Shown: positions 11,690 to 22,772, counted from the first letter of the stretch. The stretch: 64,000 nt of DNA from Macrothele yani (GCA_039090855.1 CM076999.1:116559072-116623071); one strand, 5' to 3'. A program made the numbers and translations. Notes: generated from the sequence alone by a model not told the origin.

Positions 11690-12100
11690 TGCAGCCGTCG
11701 CACTCTCATGCCTTAAGATCGCAGCAAAATTTTTTTCGACCTCGAATTTCCAATTTCGGAAATTTTCCCTCCATTTTTAAACTGAAATATAAATATTTAT
11801 GGAATAAAATTATATATAACAACAATACTGGACAGAGGCAACATCACAGGAAAAAGAAATTACCATTACGGAAAAAATCTTTATTTCGTTTACTTCTGTT
11901 TCTGAAAGACGAAGTACCATCCCGATGCGTATTTTTACGAATTGGTACAATTATTTGATGCGTAGTTTTAAGTGCAGAGAAAAATTCTCGACGCACAGTT
12001 TTATGCATCGAGAAAAATTCGGGATGCGTATTTTTACACATTGGTAAACTATCGATGCGTACTAAATGCGTAATTACACATTTTGGCAAACTCGGGTCGA
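11690..12100 (+). repeat. Diverged repeat units, copy 2
   Basis: Plus-strand match to 15330-15720: AAACTGAAATATAAATATTT, AACAACAATACTGGACAGAG, AAATTACCATTACGG, then short GATGCGTA(T/G)TTTTAC motifs repeated four to five times before 12080. It is non-coding. Confidence 0.65.
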
Positions 12101-12485
12101 CACATCACTTGAGCACTCCCGTGGAGAGAGAGCTACCACATGATGTCACAAAGCCAGTGAGTCAAAGATGACATCATCGCGTGACACAGACTCATAAGGT
12201 CCGGTAGAAAATCTAAGTGGATGGTTGGAAGGTGTTGAAATATTAAAAAATCTGTAAAAAAAGACCTATTCGTAAATCAGTAAAATTAAGCAGAAATCCA
12301 TAATTTTTAAAGATAATCAGTAAAAGTTGGCAAGTATGCAAGTCCATTTTTGAAGATTTCCCCATTTCGGCAATGACGCATGTTTTTGTCCTGTCACATG
12401 CATATTTTTTTGCAATGTTACTACCTGGGAACATTTTTTTTTAAAGCACACTTGCATGGTCAGCACACCTTAAAGGTAAGTTATG

Positions 12486-12770
12486 TTATATGAGGAATGA
12501 AGTAAACAAGCACTCAGCCTGGATAATGGCATCAGAAGAGGAACTATCCAGAGCAAAATTTAATGTTTTGTTATTTTCCACGCACTTAAAATTGTCCACG
12601 TGTTTTTGCATACGAATGTGATTAACGATATCTCCTTTGCCCTTGTGGATAACGGAAAAATCATATCTACAAATAGAGCAAAAGGCAAATTGTTGGCCCT
12701 TCCTTGATTTGATTATACACGAATAATCTGTGGTATAACACTGCTTAAAAACAGACTGATATTTCCTACC
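12486..12770 (-). pseudogene. BED-type zinc-finger ORF of a hAT element (5' part only)
   Basis: The likely start is MAGRKYQSVFKQCYTTDYSC on the minus strand. The finger follows as CSICRYDFSVIHKGKGDIVN and HIRMQKH, giving C-x2-C ... H-x4-H. This is the N-terminal DNA-binding module of a hAT transposase. The frame ends at 12486 and I see no RNase-H-like catalytic core after it, so this is either a truncated copy or one coding exon. Confidence 0.6.
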
Positions 12771-13244
12771 AGCCATCGCGTGATTAAACATGTGCATGAA
12801 AAGTTCTCAGAATTTCCTGTGAAGAAGACGAAGTACATCAAACAAACCAAAACACTACCACGAGCTTCCAATACCGTCGACAGACGAGATATCTGCGTTA
12901 GTACGTAGGGCCAACGCCAAGCCTGTTCCTGCCAAAGAATATCAACGCTTCGTGTTGTTCCTGCTCCGTGCCTGCAGCGCCAGAGATCATTAGCGGACAG
13001 AAGAGTAAACATCACTGCCAACGTTAGGGCAGAACTGCTGATTCAGAGGAGAAAGGTCGCTTCTCCACTAATGAACCGATTCCTTGGAGAACTTTGAACT
13101 TTTCCTCTCATTGCTTTTTAAATTTACGCTACGATAATCATGATGGAATCCGGCAATATTAATTTATAATTCGGAATACCGGGAAATGTAATGAAATCTG
13201 GCATGCCGGCCTAAACCCGGAGGGTTGGCAGGCCTGTATTTACA

Positions 13245-14360
13245 ACTATAAGTGCACACAACAGTAGACGAAAACATAAGGATTGCCTTTGTTTCTAAAC
13301 ACAATTCTTGGGATATTTTATGATGCAAAATCACTTCTGTTTGCACAAGAGAAAAAGGTAAATAATTTCTATATTCAAAATTGTTGTTAAAAACTACTTA
13401 AACTGCTGTACAGTTAACAATGATTATTTCATTTTTTTTGAAAATCACAGGATGTATATTAAAAAATTTTGAACATGGCATCATTACGAAAAAATTTTCA
13501 AATGCCATAGATAAAAACTTTAGATATACGCTTTTGTGCATTTTGAATACTGGCGATGCAAAAGATGTATAAAAAGTTTATCATAATTTTTTAACTTTAA
13601 AAAATGTCGCTTCTGTTTTGTTATCTTTTAAAAGATAAATTTTTCTGGGCAAATACCACTAGTCATGATGCAGTGATTGATATTCATCCATCTCTCAGAG
13701 ACTGTTTTACTGAAAACAATTCATACTGACAAAAAAAAAAAAGCAAGCACAGTTAAATACAATACTCAAGATGCCTCTCACACGAAAATACTTTTCTTAA
13801 GATAACATTTTACTGAAAGTGAAGACACCATCACAGTTAAAAATATTTGTGAAGATACCATTTGAACTAAAAATACTTTTGCAAAGATACCGCCCAACGG
13901 TATCAAATGCAACCTGAATCAACCCCTGCGTAACAAGAGGCACTGCTAAGTCATATTTAATACTTAGGGAATTTATACATTATGGAGAAAAAATGGCCCC
14001 TCCCCCTGTGCCTTCACCTGGATGTGATGGGGTGGTTTGCGTGCCATGGGCAACCTTAGAGCTATGTCTGTCAGCAGTACAGTTCGCCAAAAAAAAAAAA
14101 AAAAAAAAAAAAAACAATTTAAAGGAGTATTTTTACTCCTTTGAAAAAGTTAGGAAGTAATTTTTAAAAGTGAGGAGTATTTTAGGAAAATTTACAGATG
14201 AAATGAAAAAACTTACAAAAATGCTGGGCAAACATGAAAATTCAATCCAGATTTTTTTCATATTAAAAATATTTCATACCACTCAGTGTATTTAGAATTT
14301 GGATCTGTTTTGCTTCTTGTTTTAGTAATAAATATAATATTCATATTTTAAAACAATAAC
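13245..14360. other. AT-rich stretch without a recognisable gene
   Basis: The first about 50 bp continue the interrupted hAT zinc finger. After that there are only short broken frames, a poly-A tract at about 14090-14114 and a small inverted motif (AGGAGTATTTTTACTCCT) near 14125. I see no supported feature. Confidence 0.6.
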
Positions 14361-14530
14361 ATTAAATTTATCATGTTTTGTAATGACCACACGCAACAGC
14401 AATGTGTTCAAGAAGTGAATACATTAAATTTATCATGTTTTGTAATGACCACATGCAACAGCAATATGTTCAAGAAGTGAATACATTAAATTTATCATGT
14501 TTTGTAATGACCATGTGCAACAGCATATAG
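14361..14530. repeat. 62-bp minisatellite, about 2.7 copies
   Basis: Units start ATTAAATTTATCATGTTTTG at 14361, 14423 and 14485, with two to four substitutions between copies. The third copy is partial. Confidence 0.93.
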
Positions 14531-14784
14531 GCATCTAAAAATATCTAATAAACTTCTCAGCAAGTTCCACAGCCACACTTGTCTTTTGTTGACTATGCAG
14601 CTGCACAGCATCAAGTGCTTAAATTTTCCTTTTGCTGATATCTTTTTTTCCCCTTCTCATTTCTTTATTGTCACTTTTTTTTTTATGCCCTTGGATGGCA
14701 ATTTTATCTATCATGCTGAAAGAACTTTCAGTCTGTGAGGACTATGACTGCATGATAGATTTCACTATTTTAAATAAAAGATAA

Positions 14785-15720
14785 ATAGCGTAACTCGGAG
14801 AATATGAATACTTTTGAACACCATGCATCAATTCTTATAAATTTTTCAGCTTCGTCACTTTCGTTTTCGGACCATTTCAGCTTGATAAGGGAGGAGACCC
14901 TTATGAAGTTGAAATGCAAACCTTTTTGGGGGGAATATTTAAGAACACAGGGCACATGTTTGGAACATCGTTGGAAAAAAAGAATTACAGTTATGGGAGA
15001 AATCTTTGCTACGTACATTTTCGGACATTTTCAAGGTGAAATACAAATATTTACGAAATAAAATGATATTTAACAACAATACTAGGCAGTGGAAACATCG
15101 CATGAAAAATGAAATTATGATTACGGGAGAAATTTTTGCTGCATCTAACTTTTGTTTTTGAAAGTTTTGAAAGATGAAATTTCCATTTTCGCAAGTTTAG
15201 AAAGTTTTAGGTGGAAAGTATCCTTCACCACTACCAATTGCCCCCAAATTTCTGTTTAGTTATGCATCGATTTCGAGAATAACCCAAATTATGATCAAAA
15301 AGAAGAAATTTCTCGAAGTCGTGGCACTCTAGTGCCCGAAGATTATAGGGGAATTTTTGTGCCATCGAATTTCTGTTTTCGGAAATGTTTCCCCCATTTT
15401 CAAACTGAAATACAAGTACTTATGGGAGAAAATGATATATAAACAGCAATACTGGACAGAGGCAGCATCGCAGGAAAAAAAAATTGCGATTACGGGAAAA
15501 GTCTTTATTTCGTTTACTTCCGTTTTTGAAAGACAAAATACCGTCCCAATGCGTATTCTTACGATTTGGTATTCTTCGATGCATAGTTTTACATGTTTTT
15601 TAACGTGCACTTTTACGTGTCGAGAAAAATTCCTGATGCGTAGTTTTACGCATTGGTAAAATTTCGATGCATAAATACAGTTTTGGATGCATACTAGATG
15701 CATAATTATGCATTTCGGCA
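14785..15720 (+). repeat. Diverged repeat units, copy 3 (longest)
   Basis: About five related blocks of roughly 180-200 bp (AAGGTGAAATACAAATATTT, AACAACAATACTAGGCAGTG, AAATTATGATTACGGGAG, CCGTTTTTGAAAG). They show a common ancestor with 6800-7610 (opposite strand) and 11690-12100. The final part repeats GATGCATA/GATGCGTA motifs. Short open frames here have no protein character. Probably subterminal repeats of a non-autonomous DNA transposon family. Confidence 0.6.
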
Positions 15721-16247
15721 AACTCTGGTCAGCAGGAACAATTTGTCTCCCAGTAGGGACACCCAGGCCAGACAGAGCTAAGGATAATGGCCATTCAAAA
15801 AGAGGTACGCCAGTCCACCAGGTTGGGACTAAAAGTGGAAGGCCAGCTCCCCATCCACCACAAAAAAACATACCAATGCTAAAAAACTGAAGACAAATTA
15901 AGCTGGGATGAAAATATGGCTTTTGGCTTTTAGTAGTTACCTTCCCCAGTGATCACCCACAGCTTATTTAGTGGCACCATAAAACTTTCTGCTAAGGGCA
16001 CTTTTATCTGTTGAATGTTCAATCAAAGTTTAACTTGTCGAATGTTCAATCAAAGTTTATGTCTAGTACTAAATAATGCTATTTTAATTTCAAACGTGCA
16101 TTTTTAGAATTTATTTCAATATTTATGCTGTTACATTATAACATCATGAAGCAGAGATATTTATGTGCAATTAAAAATTAATAGCACCAAGGGAAAACAG
16201 AGAAAAGGCTTCACAGGGACTTGACGTGCCCCCTGAATTCCCCAAAC
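15721..16247. other. No recognisable gene
   Basis: Apart from short AT-rich direct repeats (GAATGTTCAATCAAAGTTTA twice near 16012-16060) nothing is recognisable. Confidence 0.6.
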
Positions 16248-16319
16248 AGAACAAATGATTATAAATATTTAACGGGAATTATCGAGGATAAATTAATTAA
16301 GGAACATTACCTCTCAAAT

Positions 16320-16348
16320 TTTCGATCTAAACACTAGATCTTCGTCAG
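16320..16348 (-). ncRNA. Hammerhead-like core in left Penelope-like copy
   Basis: The minus strand reads CTGACGA, an extra A, a 6-bp stem (GATCTA/TAGATC) with a 5-nt loop, then GAAA. This resembles the CUGANGA / stem II / GAAA core of hammerhead ribozymes, which are known from Penelope-like elements. The extra A before stem II and an unclear stem III make activity doubtful. Confidence 0.35.
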
Positions 16349-17341
16349 GAGTTCTTACTTCCTCCTACTTCCACAGGGCTGGCGACCAAACCTGATGGAT
16401 TTTCCATCCAGCATGGTCATTGATGTTGCCACCTTGTGTCTTGTAAATTTCCAGGGATTCCTCTAATTTCCGGATAATTGCATGGGATTGATGTTTGATC
16501 CCTTTTAAGGAGTCCCAGTCCATTTTGTGGCCACTTTGTTGTATGTGCCTGTCTAATCCTGTTTTATTTGAGCTGTTCCTTATTGCTGCTTTGTGTTCTA
16601 TAATTCTGGTGGTTAACTTTCTTCCTGTTTCTCCTATATATGGTAATCCACAAGAACAAACTATTTTATAAATGACTCCTTCCTGGAGTAAATTATTTTC
16701 TTCTTTTTGTTTTAGGGATGGTAAGTACATTTTTTAATTTTGTTATTCAAACCTGGAGCTAACCTAATTTTATATTTAGTGCTGATTTTTTTCAGTTTTT
16801 CAAACAGTCCCTTGTGGTAAGTGACTTTTCTTATGAATAAATATTCAATTTTCTCCTTATTTTTGTCTGTAGTGCCTGTTCTGTTCCTAGTAGGATTTCG
16901 TCCAGTAGTTCACGAAATATAAAATTAGGTTAGCTTCAGGTTTGAATAACAAAATTAAAAAATACTTACCATCCCTAAAACAAAAAGAAGAAAATACTTT
17001 ACTCCAGGAAGGAATCATTTATAAAATAGTTTGTGCTTGTGGATTACCGTATATAAAAGAAACAGGAAGAAGATTAACCACCAGAATTAAAGAACACAAA
17101 GCAGCAATAAGGAACAGCTCAAATAAAACAGGATTAGACAGGCACATACAAGAAACTGGCCACAAAATGGACTGGGACTCCTTAAAAGTGATCAAACATC
17201 AATCCCATGCAATTATCCGGAAATTAGAGGAATCCCTGGAAATTTACAAAACACAAGGTGGCAACATCAATGACCATGCTGTATGGAAAATCCATCAGGC
17301 TTGGTCACCAGACCTGTGGAAGTAGAAGGAAGCAAGAATTC

Positions 17342-17370
17342 CTGACGAAGATCTAGTGTTTAGATCGAAA
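17342..17370 (+). ncRNA. Hammerhead-like core in right Penelope-like copy
   Basis: Identical in all 29 bases to the left-arm motif, on the plus strand, about 15 bp after the endonuclease stop codon. Conservation in both copies shows it belongs to the element; ribozyme function is inference. Confidence 0.35.
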
Positions 17371-17577
17371 ATTTGAGAGGTAATGTGCCTTAATAAATTT
17401 ATCCTCGATAATTCCCGTTAAATATTTATAATACTGAAAGTAATAAGAGGAAGCCATGAAATCATTAATTACTAGAACAAATGAGTCAAGCACTTGTCGT
17501 GTCAATGCAGTAAGGGAAAGATGTTAGTTTATTTGGGGTTTTTTTTTAGTTATTAAGTAAGCATTATTTAATTTTTT

Positions 17578-18308
17578 TTAAAGTAATGTTAAATTATTGA
17601 TATCAATTAACTCCACAGGCAACCCATTCCAGTACTCAGAACCAATGTAGTTAATACATACCTTGCTTTGGCATCTGTGTCCTTGGTAGAATAGGTCTTG
17701 CAATAATGCCTTTATAATTGTTTTATAATTATGAGTAATGAAGTTTAAATCTATTACATTGGAATACAAATTATTTTTTATCCTTTTAAATATCAATTTA
17801 CCAATGTTAAAATGAAATAGTTGTTTAATCAACAGAATTCCATACCTATTTGGGTCAACATGGTTACGATGATAGTGGAATTGTTAAGAGTAAAGGGTGA
17901 GATCTTTAAATCCAACAATCTTAGAAACTTATTTTGTAAATTTGCAACCTATTTATATTAGTTTGGGTAGAATCTCTGTCCCCAAGAGGCAATGCCATAA
18001 TTGATATGTGAATGAATTAGTACATTTTAAGAGTTAACTGTCAAACATGATATATCCCTACAGACAATACCAATATGTTTTGCAATTTTACTTTCAATAT
18101 ATGCTATATGATTATTCCATTTTGAAGTAGAGTTTAGAATGACTCCCAAAAACTTAAATGCTTGCACACATTCAATAACTTGATTATTCAAAGTTAAATG
18201 ATGGTGGTGCATCAAAGATATTCTTTGTCTAGTGAAGATTAAATATTTAGACTTATTAAGATTAACTATTAAATCATTATATGTCAGCCATTCTGAATAA
18301 ATTTGCAA
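17578..18308 (-). pseudogene. 3' part of a CR1/Jockey-type LINE reverse transcriptase ORF
   Basis: The minus strand gives the post-active-site RT region (LIVNLNKSKYLIFTRQR, then FKFLGVILNSTSKWNNHI), then HINYGIASWGQ and LQNKFLRLLDL in the thumb, and the usual end (FYQGHRCQSK, IGSEYWNGLP). This order is typical of CR1, L2 and Jockey-like LINEs. Stops and a frame break lie at about 18026 and 17833. The YADD region would be just upstream and is absent, so it is a 5'-truncated dead copy. Confidence 0.8.
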
Positions 18309-18504
18309 TTGTGTATTAGCCTTATTTTAACATTTGTTAAAAGGAATGGTTGACTTCAGAAAATTGAATTAAGTACTGCATCCAACACATATTCCACAAG
18401 AATGACAGGTGAAATGTAAAACACACACACATTTTAAAGTATCAGTTTTCTCTTTGTGTGTGAGCATAATGCGAAATTACTACACAACACACATTGAAAC
18501 TTAC

Positions 18505-18585
18505 CATCGTAAGGAGCAATGGTACAACAGATGCAGATATAAAACCTCTTCTACATAAACCCATTAAAGACCAGTAACTAACATC
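18505..18585 (-). CDS. RCE1: CAAX prenyl protease RCE1, coding exon 3
   Basis: 81-nt exon, 27 codons in phase 0 at both ends, read from 18585 to 18505. Acceptor: TTTTCAG immediately above 18585. Donor: GTAAGT at 18504-18499. It encodes DVSYWSLMGLCRRGFISASV then VPLLLTM. In RCE1 proteins the matching segment is LMGxRxxGxxxAxxxPLLLTM, a luminal loop and transmembrane helix before the catalytic part. It joins exon 2 (ending RYFRG) and exon 4 (VLFSGPL) without a frame problem and has no stop codon. It lies on the same strand as the other three exons. Confidence 0.9.
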
Positions 18586-18589
18586 CTGA

Positions 18590-19525
18590 AAAGACCAAAC
18601 AAACAAAAAATTATCACATACTGTTCTGTTGCAATGCTATTTAAGAAAAAAGAAGCACTTAAATCCCTTTTTGTTTGACAATGGTTAACTTAAATATCAT
18701 AATTTTACAAACCATGTTGTGCAATTTGAGAACTTGAATTTTTCAGATATTAAATAATATTTATCATTTTACTAATACTAAATCCATGCATATCAGTAAC
18801 TTTTACCAATAACAACTGCATGCATACTAAGGAGCTTACTTGGTACATTCTTGTGTGAGGAAGAAAACAAGTGGTTTTTCATTATGGCAATTACATTGAA
18901 ACACAGAAAATTATACCAAACACTCAAAGTCAACATTTTTCAAGGATGCAGTAAAATAAATAGGCTAGATTAGTCTTCCCTGTCATAGACGGTTTCTAAA
19001 TTTGACTTAAATTGGGGATAAACAGCAGTCATAAAATATGTGTGATAGAGTTACTGGACAATTCTACAGTCTGCAGCAAAGCTCTGACCATAACTCCATT
19101 TCCGACAAAAAGTATAATATAAGCAGCCTCCATTCAGACCCACTAACAGAGCAATTTTTTCCAAACCAGGCTTCTGTGTTCTATTTCAAACACAGAGAAT
19201 TGGGTATCAACATCTTACTGAGATGAACGACTTGTAAAAAAGAGGAAACACACTTAAGTTTCATAAAAGTTATAATTTCCATGGAAGTTTTCAAATTATA
19301 TCTTTAGTTCTTCTTCAGCCACAGTTTGGATGGCAACTGACTAAGCTGCTGCCAAATCTTCATTATTTGGTTCTTGTAAAATGGTTGCCAAATTCACAAA
19401 CATTTATTTTGAAAGAGTACAGATTTCCAGATCATGGAAATGTCATATGGAGACTCCAAATTGCAGTTATTGGAAGAAAGATAAATTTTAAATTTTCAAG
19501 CTTTCACCACAGTGAAAAGCATAGG
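18590..19525. other. Intron 2 sequence with no recognisable element
   Basis: AT-rich, with only short frames. I recognise no repeat family, RNA or coding signal here. Confidence 0.6.
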
Positions 19526-19527
19526 AA

Positions 19528-20592
19528 CCACGAGTGAATGGTGTTTTATCAAAATGGTTTTTTTATTAGTGCTAGAGTCAGACAAGGTTGTGTAATGTCA
19601 CCATGGCTGTTTAATATATTTATGTATGTGTGATGCCAAAATAGATAATACTGGTTTATGTCTTGGTGATATCCGTTTGTGCAGATTGCTGTATGCTGAT
19701 GACACTGTCCTGTTGGCAGACAGCAAAAGTGAGTTGCCGAGTATGTTGTCCCGGATGTATGAAGTTTGCATGAAATTCAAACTGAGTACAAATAAAGGAA
19801 AAACCAAAGTTATGGTTTTTGAGAGAGGAACTGGTAGCACTGAATGTAATGTAAGTGTAAATGGCACAGTGATTGACCAGGTGAGTGACTTTGTGTATTT
19901 TGGAAGCATGTTTGACAGAGAATAAATTGGATGGTGAAATTAGTAGGTTAGTGAATTCTTTATTGAAAGTCATGGCTGCATTACGAGGTTTTCACAGGAA
20001 TGATGGGTTCTCAAGAGAGTCCCGCATGGCTGTGTATGAAAGTGTAATTGTTCCTACTCTGATGTATGACAGTGAAACATGGGTACTACAGAAGAAACAT
20101 AGGAGTCATTTGTGTGCTGGAGAAATGCGTTACTTAGTTTGTGGAAAGACATGTTCTGATCGTGTGAGGAATGAAGATGTGTTGCAGTTGTGTGATGTGA
20201 AGCAAAATGTTGTTAGCAACGTGGAGACTAATATGCTTCGGTGGTTTGGCCATGTTGAAAGAATGAGTAATGAAATGCTTACTAAAAAAATCTTTTTAGC
20301 CTAAGTGGTAGGAAGGAAAGGCAGAGGAAGACCAAGGAAGTCATGGGAGGATCAGATTCAGGAGTGTCTGCATGAGAAAAAGATTGAGTATGAAGTATAG
20401 AAGGTCTTGTGTATGTCGAGTGATGGATGTCAGTGAAGCCCGAGTTGTGTGTCAAGATCGCTGTAAATGGAGAAGTTTGATATGGCAACAGTAAGTAAAT
20501 AATCAGTTAAAAATTTATCTGGTGGTTTGTATTTCTTAGTGAAGCTAACCTCTGAATCTCAGAACAGCTTAGTGATATGTATGTATGCATGC
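19528..20592 (+). mobile_element. LINE-B copy 1, 5'-truncated, tail (ATGT)n
   Basis: It begins in the RT at VNGVLSKWF and RQGCVMSPWLFNIF, passes the catalytic LLYADDTVLLADSKSE, then the thumb (LSTNKGKTKVMVFERGTGST), LMYDSETWVLQKKH and the C-terminal RWFGHVERMS and GRGRPRKSWEDQIQ. Frameshifts lie near 19635 and 19920 and there are stops near 20304. The 3' UTR has GTAAGTAAATAATCAGTTAA and ends in ATGTATGTATG. The element is an APE-type LINE distinct from the RTE-type family at 27-37 kb: different sequence and different 3' microsatellite. Confidence 0.82.
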
Positions 20593-20639
20593 AGCATGAG
20601 AAAGTACATGGACCCTTCTTTCTTCCTGAATCCATCAAA

Positions 20640-21060
20640 ACTGGTATTGTGTATCTTGCCATGCTGCAATAGTACTTTTTCCCTCAATTAGATGATGACC
20701 ATGATGGCCACTTAAACTTCCGGCAAGACGGAGCACCTCCACATTACCCAAACAACATAAGGTCATACCTAAACACCCGTTTTTCAAATAGGTGGATTGG
20801 TAGAGGTGTAGCTGTAGAATGGCCACCTTGTTTCTCCGACCATACACCACTAGATTTTTTTCTTGTGGGGCTTTGTTAAAGAGTTAAAGATCACATCTAT
20901 GTATCACCACTACTAACCAATATAGATGAGCTGTGTAAAAGAATTACTGCCGTCATTGCTGCTGTTATGTCTGATATGCTGTGTTGTGTGTCGCAGGAAA
21001 CCGACTACAGGTAGGGCGTCTGCAGAATTAATGGAGGCAGTCACATTGAAATCTGACTCT
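20640..21060 (+). pseudogene. 3' half of a mariner-like transposase (DD41D spacing)
   Basis: The plus strand reads FRQDGAPPHYPNNIRSYLNT, NRWIGRG, WPPCFSDHTPLDFFLVG and KDHIY, then DELCKRITAVIAAV and a decayed end. The second catalytic Asp (QDG) and the third (PLDFF) are separated by 41 residues. The N-terminal half is missing, a stop follows VGLC, and no terminal repeat was found. Confidence 0.72.
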
Positions 21061-21207
21061 CCGAGTTGAAACTTTAAGTGTTACTTTACATTTGCACAGT
21101 AAAACTAATCATTGACCTGTTACTATTTCCTTTCTATTGACTTGCAAAGTTCTATACCCCCCCCCCCCGCCTTTGAAACACGTATATATATACACATATA
21201 TAACTGC

Positions 21208-21505
21208 ACTCGTGGATCCGAAAAATGACAAAAGTGGAAGTCATCATGATCAGAGTTAAATCCCTGAAATGGCAATGGGCTGGACATACTGCCAGAAGGA
21301 CAGACCATCGATGGACAGCCGAAATTTTAGATTGGATTCCAAGGGACAGGAAAAGACCCAGAAGACGACCACATGAGAGATGGGTGGATGAAATTCGAAA
21401 GTATGCGGGAGTAACATGGAGGAGACTGGCACAAGACAGACCATTGTGGAAGAAACTTTGGGAGACCTTCGTCCAGCAGTGGATTGATAATGGTTGACAA
21501 TGATG
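21208..21505 (+). mobile_element. RTE-type LINE, 0.3-kb 3' fragment with target duplication
   Basis: It carries the last about 90 codons of the polyprotein (RVKSLKWQWAGHTARRTDHR, IPRDRKRPRRRPHERWVDEI) to WIDNG and stop. The direct repeat ATAACTGCA at 21200-21208 and 21506-21514 flanks it, and a TA-rich tract (21182-21201) lies directly 5'. Confidence 0.88.
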
Positions 21506-21537
21506 ATAACTGCAAATGACCACCCAGAAAGTACATA

Positions 21538-22772
21538 CATGGGTTCGACAGAATAATGTGAACACCTAGGAAAAGAAGGTTTTACATACCTAATAGGGTG
21601 TGGGACCACCTTTGGCATTCAAAACCACCTGAATCCCCCTTGGAATGGATGCATACAAATCCTGGACAGTGGTCAGTGGGATGTTACACCATTTTTCATG
21701 CAGAAACTGCTCCAGGTTCTTCAGAGATCTTATCTGTTTATCAACACAGACCACAGTGGCTCAATGATGTTTAAGTCTGGTGATTGAGAAGGCTAACGAA
21801 GGCGCGAAAGTTTGTCCTCATGTTCCTCAAACCATGACTGGACGTTCTGAGCTCTGTGAATTGGGGCATTATCATCTTGATAGATGGTATCCCCTGCAGG
21901 AAACAATGCCTGAGAAATTGGATAGACTTGGTCACCCAAAATGGTTTCATAAGACCTGCCAGTCATTCATCCTTTCAAGATGATCAGGAGACCTGCTGAA
22001 AACCATGATATGACAGCCCAGAGCATAATAAAACCACCACCATGCTGGACTGTTGGGAGCAGTCTGGGTTGTATGCTTCTGTTTGGTGTTCTCCACAAGT
22101 AAACACGTTCTACAGTGAGGAATAGTGTGAATGTGGATTCATCTGACCACATTACATGCTTCCATGCATCGACAGTCCACGTTGTATGCTCCTCGCACTA
22201 CTGCCATCACCGTTGTGCATTCACCCGGGTCACCAGCAGTTTTGCAATGGCCTCTCTGCTATGAATATAGTGTTAAAGCAGTTCTCTGCACATGTTGATA
22301 CTGGGGTCTGGAGATGCAGATTGAGCTCCGCACTAATTTTTTGGCGATGTGGTCTTCTTATTACAGGTAACAATCCTCTTTAATGCTCTCCTGTCTCTAT
22401 CAGTCAGAGTCGTTTTCTGGCTGCCCTTGTGTTTTGCCGACAAGATTTTCTCACGAACACGGTATGATGTCATGCTGCTAGACACAATAGCTCTTGACAC
22501 CCCCACTATACTGGTGAGGGTCATCACGGAGGCACCAACTAGCCGCCCACCAAGAATTAGTCCTCTTTCGAAGTCCCTTAGGTTGCTCATCATCACCCTG
22601 AAAGAAATTTTGCAACAAAACACTTTAAATGCACTTAAACAGGACCTTGAGGCTCTAAACAAAGCTATTACAATAAAAAAGTGGTGGATACCTTTGTGTT
22701 TTGCGATGTGCGCAGCTGCATTAAAAGTCCTGTCTCTGAGTGAGGTGTTCACTTTATTCTGTCCAACCCCTG
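21538..22772 (-). mobile_element. Complete-length Tc1-like DD36E transposon (third copy type)
   Basis: TIRs: the left end has GACAGAATAATGTGAACACC, and the right end is its inverse with few changes, preceded by CAGGGGTT. TA flanks at 21536-21537 and 22773-22774. Minus-strand transposase: MMSNLRDFERGLILGGRLVG from about 22593, then MWSDESTFTLF (first catalytic D), then YQDDNAPIHRAQNVQSWF and SPDLNIIEPLW. There are 36 positions between D and E, one of them a stop in place of the usual Trp. Frame breaks elsewhere. Inactive, with intact termini. Confidence 0.9.

Larger units (their letters stand above)
11461..13236 (-). mobile_element. Inner hAT element, 1.78 kb, inserted in another hAT's zinc finger
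   Basis: The right end, read on the minus strand, starts CAGGCCTGCCAACCCTCC. The left end starts CAGACTTACCAACCTT, a diverged inverted copy. TATTTACA flanks both sides (11455-11462 and 13237-13244); on the left its last CA coincides with the element's first two bases, which a 2-bp loss would explain. It holds the diverged repeat units (11690-12100) and a zinc-finger ORF at 12486-12797. No complete transposase is present. Confidence 0.72.
8942..13300 (+). mobile_element. Outer hAT element with zinc-finger ORF, interrupted by three insertions (right end not found)
   Basis: A hAT-like terminus CAGGGCTTGAAAAATACC begins at 8942 with a small palindromic GCCCTGGGCATG motif just inside. A BED/TTF-type zinc-finger ORF follows at 11090. 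The stretch between is broken by a SINE (9572-9795) and a DD36E Tc1 element (9838-11062), and the ORF itself by another hAT (11461-13236). Linking the terminus to the ORF is inference from position and family. I could not find the matching right terminus. Confidence 0.45.
16259..17473. mobile_element. Inverted pair of Penelope-like element 3' ends with GIY-YIG endonuclease
   Basis: Left arm (minus) 16259-16919 and right arm (plus) 16920-17433 are inverted copies joined near 16920. Each encodes the GIY-YIG nuclease tail of a Penelope-like retroelement: left IYKIVCSCGLPYIGETGRKL (16365-16730), right IYKIVCACGLPYIKETGRRL (16942-17325), both ending WSP.LWK. The right copy has IKETG where the left has IGETG. 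The reverse transcriptase is missing from both. The left arm extends about 180 bp further 5'. An 11-bp direct repeat AGAACAAATGA (16248-16258 and 17474-17484) encloses the pair plus about 40 bp, consistent with insertion as one unit. Confidence 0.85.
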
